Shown piece by piece: positions 1-5,043 of a stretch of 5,044 bases of DNA. The notes beneath the pieces were generated by a model. That model was not told the DNA's origin, did not search any database, and saw only the letters and a list, made by a program, of their open reading frames with translations. The translations under genes and the position numbers were made by a program. Each line of letters starts with the position of its first letter. Position 1 is the stretch's first letter. Origin of the DNA: Deltaproteobacteria bacterium (GTDB lineage: Bacteria; Myxococcota_A; Polyangia; HGW-17; SLPX01); the NCBI GenBank assembly GCA_011390535.1, contig JAABSF010000250.1, forward strand, positions 1 to 5,044. The letters run 5' to 3'.

Positions 1-1
1 G

Positions 2-91
2 CGGGCGGCTGATAAACTTGGTTATTCTATGGCCTCCCAAGGATTCGAAGGGAAGACGGTGAAGAAGAAGATTGAACTCGACCGGCTTTAA
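2..91 (+). CDS. C-terminal end of an unidentified protein (partial)
   Basis: An open frame enters from the left edge and stops at TAA (89-91), giving 29 residues that end in KKKIELDRL. The piece is basic (five lysines in the last 13 residues), with no motif I can assign to a family. It lies 30 bp upstream of the nicotianamine synthase-like gene on the same strand, so the two could share a transcript and a pathway, but that is inference from spacing only. Only the other two plus frames are closed by stops in this stretch, which is weak support for coding because the piece is so short. The function is unknown. Confidence 0.5.
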   Translation, partial: RAADKLGYSMASQGFEGKTVKKKIELDRL

Positions 92-120
92 GTTTCTGCT
101 AAGCGCGTCTGGAAACAAAA

Positions 121-1050
121 ATGCACGATATAAATATTGTACACCGCCATGAAGTTGTTGAAGATCATTTCGCAGGCTGTTGCTTGGATTGTCGGCGCAG
201 CCTGGAAATCGTCAAGCCTCATATAATTAATTTTCACAAGCGGGTGTGTAATCTTTCCGATGATCATCTTTATGGGCTGCCGCCTGAGGAGCTATATGGG
301 CTGTACGTCGCGCTTGATGACATCGCACATCTGAACGTGGGAGAGCATCTGGCTGAGTTTGTTTTAAACGACAAGGACATCTCCGAGTTGCTCCCGGACA
401 TCCGCAAGTACTATACGCGTTTTTTTGATATCCATGAGATGCATCTGGCGAAGGATATTCAAGAGACATCTGAAAACCCATGGAAAACCATAGACAGATT
501 TCCTTTGTTGGATAGATACCTGAAATTAACCGCCGGCCATGTGGAGGCACTCTCCTTTCGGAATGATCGGGCTCTAGCATTTTTAGGCTGCGGTCATCTG
601 CCCATGACTGCGGTTCTGCTGGCAAAAAACCATGGAACAGCGGTAACTGCCATCGATATCGACGATAATGCGGTAGAAAACGCTTTAAAATGCGTTGAAA
701 AATTGGGGCTTTCCCACAAGATCGAGGTGGTCCGGGGGGACGAAGATATCTTGGAAAACCTCATCCATAGAAAGCCTCACGATATTTTGGTGGCGGCAAT
801 GGCCGAACCCAAGAATCAAATTTTTAGAAAAATAGAAAAACTCATGAAAACTCACCCGCAAATCGGGGTGAGCTACCGAACCTACACCGGCATCCGGGCC
901 ATTCTCTATAAGCCTTTTCTGCCGGATGAAATAAGTGGTTTTGAGCCCGTTGAAACAATTCTTCCCACTGGGCGTGTGAACAATACAACCATCTTTCTTC
1001 GATGCATCTCCCACAAATCGGCACCGCATGCAGGAAATGGTCTAGAATAA
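121..1050 (+). CDS. Nicotianamine synthase-like aminobutanoyltransferase
   Basis: This 309-residue protein resembles the nicotianamine synthase (NAS) family, which includes plant NAS, archaeal thermonicotianamine synthase and bacterial CntL. These enzymes transfer the aminobutanoyl group of S-adenosylmethionine to an amine, building metal-chelating opines or nicotianamine in the cytoplasm. The N-terminal helical region runs to about residue 140 and ends in ENPW...FPLLDRYLKL (119-136), close to the plant ENPL...FPYYENYLKL block. The Rossmann domain follows: FLGCGHLPMTAVLLA (154-168) matches the plant FVGSGPLPLTSIVLA SAM loop, then acidic AIDIDDNA (177-184). The final blocks, RTYTGIRAILYKPF (253-266) and FEPVETILPTGRVNNTTIF (274-292), match the plant RSAHGARAFLYP and F.VLSV.HPTDEVINSVI blocks. 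The ATG at 121 has only a weak upstream GGAA. A Cys/His-containing N-terminus (H8, H10, C20, C21, C24) is unusual. Family assignment is confident; the exact amine substrate and product are not. No opine dehydrogenase or metallophore exporter is visible in the window. Confidence 0.85.
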   Translation: MHDINIVHRHEVVEDHFAGCCLDCRRSLEIVKPHIINFHKRVCNLSDDHLYGLPPEELYGLYVALDDIAHLNVGEHLAEFVLNDKDISELLPDIRKYYTRFFDIHEMHLAKDIQETSENPWKTIDRFPLLDRYLKLTAGHVEALSFRNDRALAFLGCGHLPMTAVLLAKNHGTAVTAIDIDDNAVENALKCVEKLGLSHKIEVVRGDEDILENLIHRKPHDILVAAMAEPKNQIFRKIEKLMKTHPQIGVSYRTYTGIRAILYKPFLPDEISGFEPVETILPTGRVNNTTIFLRCISHKSAPHAGNGLE

Positions 1051-1327
1051 TGTTGTCCGGCATAGCTACAGGCATTTAAAAAGAGTGTTTGTCTTTGCGG
1101 CTCTGCCTGCGTGTCCACTTTTTGTCATCCTTGTCCTTGTTATTTATTACGAAGGAAACCCGGGGGGAGATATGAATCTCGACAAAGGCACTATTTCGGC
1201 ACTCACTGGATGAGGTTTTATGGCCATTACCCTTGAGCCCTTTGGTGCTACGGAACTTCGCATCATCTTAGATCCATGTATTGTTTCTGGTGGTTTTCTG
1301 GTGGTTTCCTGGTGGCTCCCTGTGGGG
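1051..1327. other. Convergent intergenic region without a supported gene
   Basis: This 277-bp gap lies between the stop of the nicotianamine synthase-like gene and the stop of the minus-strand DUF362 gene, so the two genes converge here. I found no convincing stem plus T-tract terminator for either strand. A G-rich stretch (1161-1169) precedes a 13-codon ATG-TGA frame at 1172-1213, which I do not call as a gene. The right end holds an 11-bp tandem repeat, listed separately. Confidence 0.6.
1284..1327. repeat. 11-bp tandem repeat, about three to four copies
   Basis: Two exact copies of TTTCTGGTGGT (1284-1294 and 1295-1305) are followed by TTCCTGGTGGC (1306-1316, two mismatches) and by a degenerate fourth unit TCCCTGTGGGG (1317-1327). 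The array abuts the stop codon of the DUF362 gene. The strand bias is G/T-rich on plus and A/C-rich on minus. It does not look like a terminator and has no assigned role; slippage-generated repetition is the simplest explanation. Confidence 0.75.
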
Positions 1328-2536
1328 TCAAACTTCTATCAGCTCGTATTTTCGAGTGCCGATGCCGAAATGTTCTGCATATTCCAGCACTAGTTCGCCT
1401 TTGGTGGATGGGTGGTAGGCGATGAACTTATCCACCCCTGGGTTTGCCTGTTGAGCTACAGGGCTGGAGGGTGGTGGGGTTGCATTATTAACGAGATGCA
1501 GACTGGCGGTGTCTATGGCTACGGGATCGGTGGATGCAACGATCCCGATGTCGTTAACCAAAAAAGCTCCGGTGTCTTTCATGCAGTCGCAGTCCGGGGC
1601 CACCCGTACGATGAAATTTATATAGACGCTGACCTGGGTGCTCCTCACCACGGCTGCTGCGTAGGCTGACATTCGTTTCATGAAAACGTCTTTCTCCTGA
1701 TTCCACGAAACCCCTATGGCTGAGGTTGGGCAACGTTGAAGACACTCGCCGCATCCTATGCATTTTTCTTTATCCAAGTGGGCTGTATCCTCCACAAGGA
1801 TTGCGTCAGCGGGGCAGTGTTGAGCACAGACTCCACAAGCGATACATTTGGATTTTTTGATTCGAGGTTTTACCGAAGAGTGCTGGAAGAGCTTTCCTCC
1901 CCGCGAAGCGCATCCCATGCCCAGGTTTTTCAAGGCACCTCCGAAAGACGAGAGGAGGTGGCCTTTAAAGTGACTTATTACCACCATGTTGTCTGCTGCC
2001 GGAATGAGCTGGGCAAGCCTCGCAGGTGGAAGGTTCCATTTCTCCGGTAGTGACACTTCCACTTCGTCGGTTCCCCGCAAACCATCGGCCACCAGAAACG
2101 GTGGTGTGTTGGGCGGGCCGAACCCGTGCTCATGAGCAAGCTGGGTGTAGTCAACAGCGTTCATCCGCCGGCCGGGATAGAGCACGGTGGTGTCTGTGAG
2201 AAAAGTGCGCCCTTCGGGAAGATCAAGGCCCTTTATGACAAGATTGGTTTCGTAGGGCGTCACATAAGAAGTGTTTCCCTCTTCTCCGGGGTGAAACTTT
2301 ACCGCTGTTTGATCTGTGTCTGAGAGATTCATGGAAGAGCGAAAGGGGGCCAACAACCGCTCAATGGTTTCTGTATGGCCTCTCTTCAGAACCGGATGAG
2401 CAGCTTTTTCGGACGTGTTTCGGGAAGCTCCGGTTTGTGTTTCCGAGCTGTTACTGTGTTCATCCAAAAAACCGTCTTTTCCATATCCCAGTTTCTCTGC
2501 TTTCAGGTAAAATACTTTTGAAACTCTGTTCTTCAT
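1328..2536 (-). CDS. DUF362 domain protein with two [4Fe-4S] ferredoxin motifs
   Basis: This is a 402-residue cytoplasmic protein with no signal peptide or membrane segment. DUF362-type sequence occupies both flanks: about 75-215, including GNTSYVTP (88-95), the glycine-rich SSFGGALKNLGMGCASRGGK (196-215) and HFKGH (189-193); and about 290-390, including the DPVAID block (337-342). A two-cluster ferredoxin module is inserted between them: C231, C234, C237 and C241, then C259, C262, C265 and C269, each in a CxxCxxCxxxCP pattern. Known family members of this architecture are common in anaerobes, and their reaction is not established; a redox or electron-transfer role is inferred from the clusters. 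The PDCDC motif (314-318) may add metal ligands. Residues 24-55 form a polar Ser/Thr/Glu-rich stretch that looks like an insertion. AGAGG and AAAAGGC precede the ATG at 2536. It lies 127 bp downstream of the toxin gene on the same strand and probably has its own promoter, which I could not locate. Confidence 0.88.
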   Translation of the reverse strand: MKNRVSKVFYLKAEKLGYGKDGFLDEHSNSSETQTGASRNTSEKAAHPVLKRGHTETIERLLAPFRSSMNLSDTDQTAVKFHPGEEGNTSYVTPYETNLVIKGLDLPEGRTFLTDTTVLYPGRRMNAVDYTQLAHEHGFGPPNTPPFLVADGLRGTDEVEVSLPEKWNLPPARLAQLIPAADNMVVISHFKGHLLSSFGGALKNLGMGCASRGGKLFQHSSVKPRIKKSKCIACGVCAQHCPADAILVEDTAHLDKEKCIGCGECLQRCPTSAIGVSWNQEKDVFMKRMSAYAAAVVRSTQVSVYINFIVRVAPDCDCMKDTGAFLVNDIGIVASTDPVAIDTASLHLVNNATPPPSSPVAQQANPGVDKFIAYHPSTKGELVLEYAEHFGIGTRKYELIEV

Positions 2537-2663
2537 GCCTTTTTGCCTCTAGTCGGTGGTGGCCCTTCCTTTCTTCCTATGGGAACTCCTCCACTTTATT
2601 AACTCTTGTAGTCCTCTCTTTTTTTCTTCCTTTTCTCTTCATCTATTTCTTGATTCCATATAC
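2537..2663. other. Intergenic region with a 29-nt homopyrimidine tract
   Basis: This gap separates the toxin stop from the DUF362 start. Positions 2612-2640 contain only C and T on the plus strand, so the minus-strand transcript leader would be purine-only over 29 nt. Several GGAGG/AGGAAG-like stretches occur on the minus strand, but only those just before 2536 sit at a useful distance from a long frame. I see no clear -35/-10 pair. Confidence 0.5.
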
Positions 2664-2966
2664 TTATTTTCTTCTATGTTCATCAAAGACATCTGAAAAT
2701 TCTTGTCTCCCATGAATTACTGCAAGAATTTCTACTCCCTCGGAGGATATTTCATAGATGAGACGATACGAATAGACAAACAACTCTCGGATATTTGAAT
2801 CCCCAATCTCGGGAACAATTCTACCTATCTTGTGAAATTCTTTTAACTTTTCTGATTTTTCGATAAATTCTTGAGAAACTTTTATAGCATAATATTTGGA
2901 ATCGTTCGCTATATAGTCATGGATACTCTTTAAATCATCTTTGGCCGGAATAGACCAAATTACCAT
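2664..2966 (-). CDS. ParE/RelE-family toxin of a type II toxin-antitoxin system
   Basis: The 100-residue product has the size and pattern of the ParE/RelE superfamily. Its N-terminal strand and helix read WSIPAKDDLKSIHDYIA (4-20), a common ParE beginning. The core follows with GRIVPE (48-53), IREL (59-62), YRLIYEI (67-73) and the closing IHGRQEF (84-90). The conserved basic positions visible are R49, R60, R68 and R87. ParE members inhibit DNA gyrase, whereas RelE members cleave mRNA at the ribosome; sequence pattern alone does not settle which applies, though the GR.VPE and YRLIYE blocks favour ParE-like. Its ATG lies inside the last codons of the antitoxin gene (overlap 2960-2966), so translation is probably coupled. 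The gene is A+T-richer than the flanking apbE and DUF362 genes, which suggests transfer with its antitoxin. The protein appears full length. Confidence 0.87.
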   Translation of the reverse strand: MVIWSIPAKDDLKSIHDYIANDSKYYAIKVSQEFIEKSEKLKEFHKIGRIVPEIGDSNIRELFVYSYRLIYEISSEGVEILAVIHGRQEFSDVFDEHRRK

Positions 2967-3139
2967 GATTTCAATTCCTCTTTTAAAGCCTCAACAGAAA
3001 TAGATTTTCCATCACGAATAGCTTCTTGACCTTTTTTTATTTTATCAATTACATAGATGCGATACATGATATCTTCAATATTAGCCGATTTTGGCAATTT
3101 TGATATCGCGCTAATTGCTTCTTCCTTTAAACTTTCCAT
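2960..3139 (-). CDS. Small antitoxin partner of the ParE/RelE-like toxin
   Basis: A 59-residue frame starts at ATG 3139 and stops at TAA 2960. It begins MESLKEEAISAISKLP and ends with GQEAIRDGKSISVEALKEEL, then KSW. A strong Shine-Dalgarno, GGAAGGA, lies about 5-6 nt before the start. The C-terminal GxxAIRDGKSIS-x-EALKEEL pattern is typical of short antitoxins paired with ParE/RelE toxins, where this half wraps the toxin. The N-terminal half is helical and probably mediates dimerisation and possibly DNA binding, but I see no definite ribbon-helix-helix signature. The stop overlaps the toxin start by 7 nt (ATGGTAA), the classical antitoxin-first layout. The role is inferred from position, size and pattern. 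Confidence 0.82.
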   Translation of the reverse strand: MESLKEEAISAISKLPKSANIEDIMYRIYVIDKIKKGQEAIRDGKSISVEALKEELKSW

Positions 3140-3174
3140 ATTTATCCTTCCGGAATTTTGGATTTACCTTTTGC

Positions 3175-3204
3175 TTTTTACCCAAGTTCGTTTTGAATTC
3201 AAAA
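3175..3204 (-). promoter_or_regulatory. Candidate promoter and operator of the toxin-antitoxin operon
   Basis: A perfect 14-bp palindrome, TTTTGAATTCAAAA (3191-3204), lies about 50 bp upstream of the antitoxin start. On the minus strand its TTGAAT (3202-3197) could be a -35 element, followed after 16 nt by TAAAAA (3180-3175) as a -10; each matches the sigma-70 consensus at four of six positions. A palindrome overlapping the -35 would suit autorepression by the antitoxin or the complex, as is usual for these modules. A second, 8-bp palindrome, TTCCGGAA (3148-3155), overlaps the antitoxin Shine-Dalgarno. The palindromes are seen; the promoter and regulation are inferred. Confidence 0.4.
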
Positions 3205-3372
3205 ATCTCTTTTTTTTGTCTTTGTAAAAACAGTACTATTTTTTCCGTTCATCAAAAAAGAATATTCCATCTCCTATATGAAATCTATATCAAAATCATC
3301 CACCCACCCTGCACGGGCGCGTAGCTGTCAGGCGCTGAACAATCGAAGTTGTTGATTAACGGCATACATACA

Positions 3373-3432
3373 CTTAGGGCTGTCTCAAGAATAAGATCGC
3401 AGGAGGTCGGGATGGATTGAGTCAGCCCTTAG
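3373..3432. repeat. Inverted-repeat element resembling paired insertion-sequence ends
   Basis: The left arm, CTTAGGGCTGTCTCAA (3373-3388), and the reverse complement of the right arm, TTGAGTCAGCCCTTAG (3417-3432), agree at 14 of 16 positions. They flank a 28-nt centre. GGGCTGTCTCAA resembles the terminal repeats of several transposase families. If the ends are taken as GGGCTG...CAGCCC (3377-3428), each side is flanked by TTA (3374-3376 and 3429-3431), as a 3-bp target duplication would be. There is no transposase. It could be a miniature element, a collapsed insertion, or simply a long hairpin in the 3' region of the Nqr operon. Confidence 0.5.
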
Positions 3433-3515
3433 TTGCCGCTCAAGTTCCGTCGCCTGATTGGAAAAAGTTACCGAGGGGCCTATCCTTGCTGTGGCAAGGT
3501 GCGTTCTCTTGTGCA

Positions 3516-4946
3516 TTACTTTTTGGTGTGTACATCAGCATCCAAGAGTCCGGTGTGACGGGTGTGTTCTGTGAGATTTTTGTCGCCGGCGCGACAATCG
3601 TGATGATCGTGATCGGCGCAGTGGGCGTGATTTGTGTGGGCTTTTCTGCCGGTGCAGTGGGTGTGATTTGTGTGGGCTCCTCTACCGCCACAGCAACCGC
3701 CACGTAATGGGCGTCCGCGAACTATGATGCCTATGGCTAACCCGGCCATGGCCAGCCCCACCAACACAATTGCGCCTAATACTGTGAAACCAATATCGCC
3801 CCATCCCTTGATGCCTGAACTCTTAGCGGTTCGGTTCAGGCCGGATTTTGCAACGGTGGAGGCTGAGGGCAACTCATTTTTTTCCGATTTTTTTTCGAGT
3901 TTTTCTTTAAACTGTGGTGACATCCACCGAATAAACCCTCCTTTGCCGTTATGGATTAGCAAGAATACCGCCAGCTTATGCTTGGAAGCGAGCTCTTTGG
4001 CTTTTTTAGGTCCCAGCGCCATCATGGCCGTTGCATATGCATCCGCCGGGGTGCATTCGTCACGCACAACGGTGGCGGAGGCGAGCGTATGAGAAATCGG
4101 GCGTCCGGTGTGAGGGTTGATTGTGTGGGAGTATAGAACACCGTCTTTTTTATGAAAGTTGCGGTAATCACCTGAGGTGGCCATAGAGGCGTTTTTGAGA
4201 GGAGTCACCAACTCTACTTCACGTCTGTCACGCAGGGGTTTTTCGACACCCACTCGCCAGAATTCGCCTCGATGGTTTCTCCCTTTGGCCCGCAGCTCAC
4301 CACCTATGTCTACAAGGTAGTTTTTGTATCCCCGTTGTTCCAGCAGTTCGGCCAAGCGATCCACTCCGTATCCTTTTGCTATGCCGCCCAGATTGCAAAC
4401 GACGTCGGGGTTGAGCTTGCGCAAGCTCCCGGATACTAGATCGATTTCAACCATGTCGCACCCAACCGCACTCCGCAGTTCGGCAAGCTCTTCTTTTGTA
4501 GGGTTTTTGCTTTTGCGTCCGGAGGTTCCAAATCCCCACGCATTTATAAGTGGAGCTACCGTTACATCGAAGGCTCCCTCTGTTTCTAGGCACATTTTCC
4601 GGGCTGATTCGAGTAATTGTGCTATTTCGGGTGAGACAGGGAAAGGCTCAGTGCTCTTGTGTTTATTGAACCTGGCCATCTCCGCTTTGGGATCAAAGAC
4701 CGACATCAATCGGTTTACTTTTTCCAGCTCTGTGTTGAGTCGTTCCTCAAGTTGCCTTCTCCAATGTTCATATTTTCGGGGTGGGCCGTTGGGGTGTGAA
4801 ATAATCACTTGCCAAAATGTGCCCATGGTACGGCCTCTGAAAACCGTGCGTTTCGGAGGAACCTCTTTAAATGCGGATTTTCCGTTACAGCCCAAAGCGA
4901 TTGAGACTGTTAAGATTATTTGCAGCGGAACCCTGGATTTGCCCAT
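3516..4946 (-). CDS. apbE: FAD:protein FMN transferase (ApbE) fused to an NqrM-like domain with a His/Cys-rich tail
   Basis: The 476-residue product starts with a lipoprotein-type signal (hydrophobic LQIILTVSIALG, then C20). Residues 35-345 are ApbE: MGTFWQV (41-47), GAFDVTVAPLINAWGFG (124-140), CNLGGIAKGYGVDRL (184-198), VDIGGELRAKG (212-222), ATSGDYRNF (256-264), HTINPHTGRP (274-283) and TPADAYATAMMALG (299-312). ApbE uses FAD and Mg2+ to attach FMN covalently to threonines of NqrB/NqrC or RnfG/RnfD on the outer side of the membrane. After a polar linker (346-383), a helix (about 385-409) leads into GRPLRGGCCGG (411-421), matching the helix plus G-x-CGG signature of NqrM (DUF539), the Nqr iron-centre maturation factor. 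Residues 422-476 hold 12 His and three further Cys, with a 12-residue duplication, in place of NqrM's usual CxC ending. There is no Met or other in-frame start before the helix, arguing for a true fusion. The ATG follows the nqrF stop by one base with a weak Shine-Dalgarno, suggesting translational coupling. ApbE is certain; NqrM homology is strong by pattern. Confidence 0.92.
   Translation of the reverse strand: MGKSRVPLQIILTVSIALGCNGKSAFKEVPPKRTVFRGRTMGTFWQVIISHPNGPPRKYEHWRRQLEERLNTELEKVNRLMSVFDPKAEMARFNKHKSTEPFPVSPEIAQLLESARKMCLETEGAFDVTVAPLINAWGFGTSGRKSKNPTKEELAELRSAVGCDMVEIDLVSGSLRKLNPDVVCNLGGIAKGYGVDRLAELLEQRGYKNYLVDIGGELRAKGRNHRGEFWRVGVEKPLRDRREVELVTPLKNASMATSGDYRNFHKKDGVLYSHTINPHTGRPISHTLASATVVRDECTPADAYATAMMALGPKKAKELASKHKLAVFLLIHNGKGGFIRWMSPQFKEKLEKKSEKNELPSASTVAKSGLNRTAKSSGIKGWGDIGFTVLGAIVLVGLAMAGLAIGIIVRGRPLRGGCCGGRGAHTNHTHCTGRKAHTNHAHCADHDHHDCRAGDKNLTEHTRHTGLLDADVHTKK
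3618..3689 (-). repeat. 36-bp in-frame tandem duplication in the apbE-nqrM tail
   Basis: Two adjacent 36-bp units (3618-3653 and 3654-3689) agree at about 30 of 36 positions. They encode GGRGAHTNHTHC (residues 420-431) and TGRKAHTNHAHC (432-443), identical at nine of twelve positions, including every His and Cys of the repeat except none lost. The shared HxxHxHC pattern suggests duplication of a metal-ligand unit. The units have diverged mostly at positions that keep the ligands, which hints at selection but is too short to prove it. Confidence 0.8.
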
Positions 4947-4947
4947 C

Positions 4948-5043
4948 TCATATACCGAAGTCGTCGAACAAAATATTGTCTTCTTCTACTCCGAGATTGT
5001 GTAATAGATCCAGCACCGCCGCAAGCATAGGAGGTGGGCCGCA
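4948..5043 (-). CDS. nqrF: NqrF, NADH-oxidising subunit of Na+-translocating NADH:quinone reductase (C-terminal end)
   Basis: The minus-strand frame entering from the right edge encodes 31 residues ending at TGA (4950-4948). It begins CGPPPMLAAVLDLLHNLGVE and closes with NILFDDFGI. This is the characteristic end of NqrF: the CGPP motif of the ferredoxin-reductase NADH-binding domain, followed by a helix and the terminal IL.DDFG. NqrF carries FAD and a [2Fe-2S] cluster and takes electrons from NADH into the membrane complex that pumps Na+. Only the extreme C-terminus is present, so upstream domains cannot be checked. The stop is one base from the apbE-nqrM start, placing the maturation gene last in an nqr operon. 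Confidence 0.85.
   Translation of the reverse strand, partial: CGPPPMLAAVLDLLHNLGVEEDNILFDDFGI

Larger units (their letters stand above)
3140..3515. other. Intergenic region between apbE-nqrM and the toxin-antitoxin pair
   Basis: The left part (3140-3300) is strongly A+T-rich with homopolymer runs and carries the candidate toxin-antitoxin control region. The composition changes abruptly near 3300, where a G+C-rich stretch begins. The right part carries the inverted-repeat element at 3373-3432 and a 6-bp stem with 4-nt loop (CCTTGC-TGTG-GCAAGG, 3484-3499) just downstream of the apbE-nqrM stop. That hairpin has no T-tract on the minus strand, so it is at best a weak terminator or an RNA 3'-end structure. 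Only very short frames occur, such as a 23-codon minus-strand ATG frame preceded by GGAG near 3270; none resembles a known protein. Confidence 0.6.

Noticed and set aside
227..625. 132-codon minus-strand frame
   Set aside because: It is antisense to the nicotianamine synthase-like gene, whose sense frame carries the family motifs.
1172..1213. 13-codon ATG-TGA frame preceded by a G-rich Shine-Dalgarno-like stretch
   Set aside because: It is too short, has no recognisable protein pattern, and lies between convergent genes where no leader-peptide target follows.
1220..1393. 57-codon plus-strand frame beginning MAITLEPFG
   Set aside because: It runs through the tandem repeat and then antisense to the 3' end of the DUF362 gene, and its composition is low-complexity.
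3115..3324. 69-codon plus-strand frame rich in Phe, Leu and Ile
   Set aside because: It overlaps the antitoxin start and its control region, and its composition merely reflects T-rich DNA.
3484..3499. CCTTGC-TGTG-GCAAGG hairpin as a Rho-independent terminator of apbE-nqrM
   Set aside because: The stem is only 6 bp and no T-tract follows on the minus strand.
3618..3689. 36-bp repeats as a CRISPR array
   Set aside because: The units are directly adjacent with no spacers, lie in frame inside a gene, and number only two.
3417..3707. 96-codon plus-strand frame with valine/glycine-rich repeats and alanine-threonine ending
   Set aside because: It is antisense to the duplicated His/Cys tail of apbE-nqrM, so its repeats are the complement of that tail. 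The sense frame has clear family motifs.
4324..5004. 226-codon plus-strand frame
   Set aside because: It is antisense to conserved ApbE blocks and the nqrF-apbE junction, is serine-rich and matches no family.
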